In this document: positions 6,102 to 7,898 of the stretch, piece by piece
Layout: each line of letters starts with the position of its first letter
Numbering within the stretch: the first letter of the stretch is position 1
DNA from: Flavobacteriales bacterium
GTDB lineage: Bacteria; Bacteroidota; Bacteroidia; Flavobacteriales_E; Vicingaceae
Assembly (NCBI GenBank): GCA_029262915.1
Contig: JAJCYN010000103.1
Coordinates: 1 to 7,898, forward strand
Reading direction: 5' to 3'
Length of the DNA stretch: 7,898 nt
The notes under the pieces: generated by a model
The model's input: only the letters and a program-made list of their open reading frames with translations
Database searches by the model: none
Told to the model about the DNA's origin: nothing
Program-made: the position numbers and the translations under genes

Positions 6102-6896
6102 TTGGAAATTTTAGGTTACATATCAGCTATATTAATAGGGCTTTCTTTAGGATTAATTGGTGGCGGTGGTTCTATTTTAACTGTGCCTATTTTGGTTTAT
6201 TTATTGGGTGTGGAAGCAGCTGAAACAGCACCAGCTTATTCATTATTTGTGGTTGGAACAGCCAGCTTAATTGGAGCAACAATTAAGTACAAGCAAGGTT
6301 TTGTTGATCTAAGAACAGCTACTATTTTTGGAATTCCAGCTATAATAAGTGTTTATGCTACTAGAAAATTTTTAGTCCCGGCAATTCCTAGTGAAATCTT
6401 TACAATCGACACTTTTGTTTTTACTAAACGACTTTTTGTAATGGGATTGTTTGCCGTCCTAATGATTTTAGCATCGGTGTCGATGATAAAAGGAAGAAAG
6501 GAAATTGTACAAGATGTAGAACAAAAATTCAACTACCCTTTAATACTAATTGAAGGTGTTTTGATTGGAATATTAACAGGGTTGGTTGGTGCTGGTGGAG
6601 GTTTTATTATTATTCCAGCATTGGTTATGTTGAGCAACCTTCCTATGAAAAAAGCCATTGGAACTTCTTTAGCAATTATTGCTGCAAAATCACTTATTGG
6701 TTTTTTAGGAGATCTTCAAAATATAGAAATAAATTGGTCGTTATTATTAATTTTTACAGCTTTAGCTGCTGTCGGAATTTTTATTGGACATCAACTTTCT
6801 CATAAAATAGATGGTCCTAAATTAAAAAAAGGGTTTGGTTGGTTTGTTTTAGTTATGGGAATAATTATCATTTTTAAAGAAACAGTTATACAGTAA
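6102..6896 (+). CDS. TauE/SafE-family membrane transporter (putative sulfite/organosulfonate exporter)
   Basis: This is a 264-residue inner-membrane protein with seven to eight predicted hydrophobic segments and the internal duplication typical of the family. Repeat 1 begins with GLSLGLIGGGGSILTVPIL (13-31), repeat 2 with GILTGLVGAGGGFIIIPAL (156-174). Members export sulfite, sulfoacetate or related anions. It starts four bases after the arsR stop. TTG (6102) is the only possible start: an in-frame TAG lies immediately upstream, and no ATG occurs before the first membrane segment. The resulting MEILGYISA N-terminus fits the family. Placed between an ArsR repressor and a persulfide dioxygenase-type enzyme, it most likely exports sulfite or thiosulfate; substrate is inferred, not shown. 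Confidence 0.88.
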   Translation: MEILGYISAILIGLSLGLIGGGGSILTVPILVYLLGVEAAETAPAYSLFVVGTASLIGATIKYKQGFVDLRTATIFGIPAIISVYATRKFLVPAIPSEIFTIDTFVFTKRLFVMGLFAVLMILASVSMIKGRKEIVQDVEQKFNYPLILIEGVLIGILTGLVGAGGGFIIIPALVMLSNLPMKKAIGTSLAIIAAKSLIGFLGDLQNIEINWSLLLIFTALAAVGIFIGHQLSHKIDGPKLKKGFGWFVLVMGIIIIFKETVIQ

Positions 6897-6899
6897 GTT

Positions 6900-7898
6900 A
6901 TGTACATAGAACAATTATATACAAGATGTTTGGCAGAAGCTGCTTATTACATCGAATCAAATGGAGAAGTTGCCATTATTGATCCTTTAAGAGAAACAAC
7001 TCCTTATATTAAAATGGCAAATGAAAGAGGTGCAAAAATTAAATATGTTTTTCTAACCCATTTTCACGCAGATTTTGTTTCGGGACACGTAGATTTAGCA
7101 AAAGAAACAGGTGCAACTATTGTTTTTGGTCCAAATGCACATCCGAATTTCGATTTCCACTCTGGAAAAGATAATGAGATTTTTAACCTAGGAAATATTG
7201 AACTAAAATTACTTCACACTCCAGGTCATACAATGGAATCATCTACTTATTTATTGTTGGATGAAAACAAAAAAGAGCATTGTGTTTTTACTGGAGACAC
7301 CCTTTTTATTGGAGATGTTGGAAGACCAGATTTAGCAGTAAAATCTGATTTAACTGAAGCTGATTTAGCTGGACATTTATTTGATTCGCTAAGAAATAAA
7401 ATTATGCCTTTGCCAAACGAAACCATTGTTTATCCGGCACACGGAGCGGGTTCGGCTTGTGGTAAAAATATGAGCAAAGAAACTTTTGATACGCTTGGTC
7501 ATCAAAAAGAAACAAATTATGCATTGAGAGCAAATATGACTAAAGAAGAGTTTGTGAAAGAAGTAACAACTGGTTTAGTAGCTCCCCCTCAATATTTTCC
7601 AAAAAATGTTGGAATGAACAAAGGGGTAAATAAAAGTTATGACGAAATTTTACAACAAGGATTAACTGCTCTATCAGTAAAAGAATTTTCTTTTTTAGCT
7701 GAAGAAAAAAGTGCTCTAATTTTAGATGTGAGGTCAACAACCGAGTTTGTGAAAGAACATATTTCTAACTCAATTTTTATAGGTTTAGATGGTGGTTTTG
7801 CTCCCTGGGTTGGTGCTTTGATTGAAGATTTAAATCAACCCATTTTATTAGTTGTGCCAGAAGGAAAAGAGGAAGAAGCTGTTACTCGATTATCGAGA
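6900..7898 (+). CDS. Metallo-beta-lactamase/rhodanese protein, CstB/Blh-like persulfide dioxygenase-sulfurtransferase (3' end outside window)
   Basis: The frame is open from ATG 6900 to the right edge: 333 residues with no stop. It starts three bases after the transporter gene. Residues 1-210 are a metallo-beta-lactamase domain of the ETHE1/persulfide dioxygenase type: THFHADFVSGH (53-63), HTPGH (106-110), GDTLFIGDVGRPDL (132-145) and YPAHGAGSACGK (178-189). The expected iron ligands are H54, H110 and D133. Phe59 replaces the usual His after Asp, as I recall in CstB. A rhodanese-like domain follows from about 256, with LILDVRSTTEF (273-283). Where an active rhodanese has its catalytic cysteine, this one reads ILLVVPEG (315-322), so the domain looks inactive. 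In CstB-type proteins a second, active rhodanese comes next, which would lie beyond the edge. Likely role: oxidising glutathione or other low-molecular-weight persulfides. Confidence 0.9.
   Translation, partial: MYIEQLYTRCLAEAAYYIESNGEVAIIDPLRETTPYIKMANERGAKIKYVFLTHFHADFVSGHVDLAKETGATIVFGPNAHPNFDFHSGKDNEIFNLGNIELKLLHTPGHTMESSTYLLLDENKKEHCVFTGDTLFIGDVGRPDLAVKSDLTEADLAGHLFDSLRNKIMPLPNETIVYPAHGAGSACGKNMSKETFDTLGHQKETNYALRANMTKEEFVKEVTTGLVAPPQYFPKNVGMNKGVNKSYDEILQQGLTALSVKEFSFLAEEKSALILDVRSTTEFVKEHISNSIFIGLDGGFAPWVGALIEDLNQPILLVVPEGKEEEAVTRLSR

Noticed and set aside
7540..7740. Minus-strand open frame of 66 codons
   Set aside because: Antisense to the MBL-rhodanese gene, whose frame is clearly coding across this stretch.

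Overview
The window is AT-rich, densely packed chromosomal DNA. The organism is most likely a member of the Bacteroidota, probably class Flavobacteriia. Three things support this: the protein sequences resemble flavobacterial versions of Tdk, Alr, TrpS and a muconic-semialdehyde dehydrogenase; Shine-Dalgarno sequences are essentially absent; and two promoters match the Bacteroidota -7 consensus TAnnTTTG (TATATTTG at 5777-5784, TACCTTTG at 3449-3456). No tRNA, rRNA, CRISPR array, insertion sequence or phage gene was seen.

Layout: (1) 1-230 holds the last 34 codons of an unrecognised plus-strand gene, four degenerate 9-bp tandem repeats and a hairpin terminator. (2) 231-2403 holds a small hypothetical protein on the minus strand, divergent from a plus-strand pair: thymidine kinase (tdk) and alanine racemase (alr). 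(3) trpS on the minus strand converges on alr, their stop codons overlapping by four bases. (4) A PlsC-type acyltransferase is divergent from trpS and converges on a minus-strand aldehyde dehydrogenase of the 2-amino/2-hydroxymuconic semialdehyde type. (5) From 5753 to the right edge is a compact plus-strand operon: an ArsR-family repressor, a TauE/SafE membrane transporter, and a metallo-beta-lactamase/rhodanese protein resembling persulfide dioxygenase-sulfurtransferase (CstB/Blh type). The last gene runs off the window.

How the genes fit together: the left and centre are housekeeping genes (thymidine salvage, D-alanine supply for peptidoglycan, tryptophanyl-tRNA charging, phospholipid synthesis) plus one aromatic-catabolism dehydrogenase whose pathway partners are not in view. 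The right end reads as a sulfide/persulfide detoxification cassette: the repressor senses reactive sulfur, the dioxygenase-rhodanese oxidises persulfide to sulfite or thiosulfate, and the transporter exports the oxidised product. This reading rests on domain content and gene order.

Most worth a second look: alr has no conventional start codon that would include its first conserved beta strand. Its reading frame is open directly back to the tdk stop codon in the same frame. The ArsR promoter carries nested inverted repeats, and the ArsR protein lacks the usual cysteine placement of known persulfide-sensing ArsR proteins.
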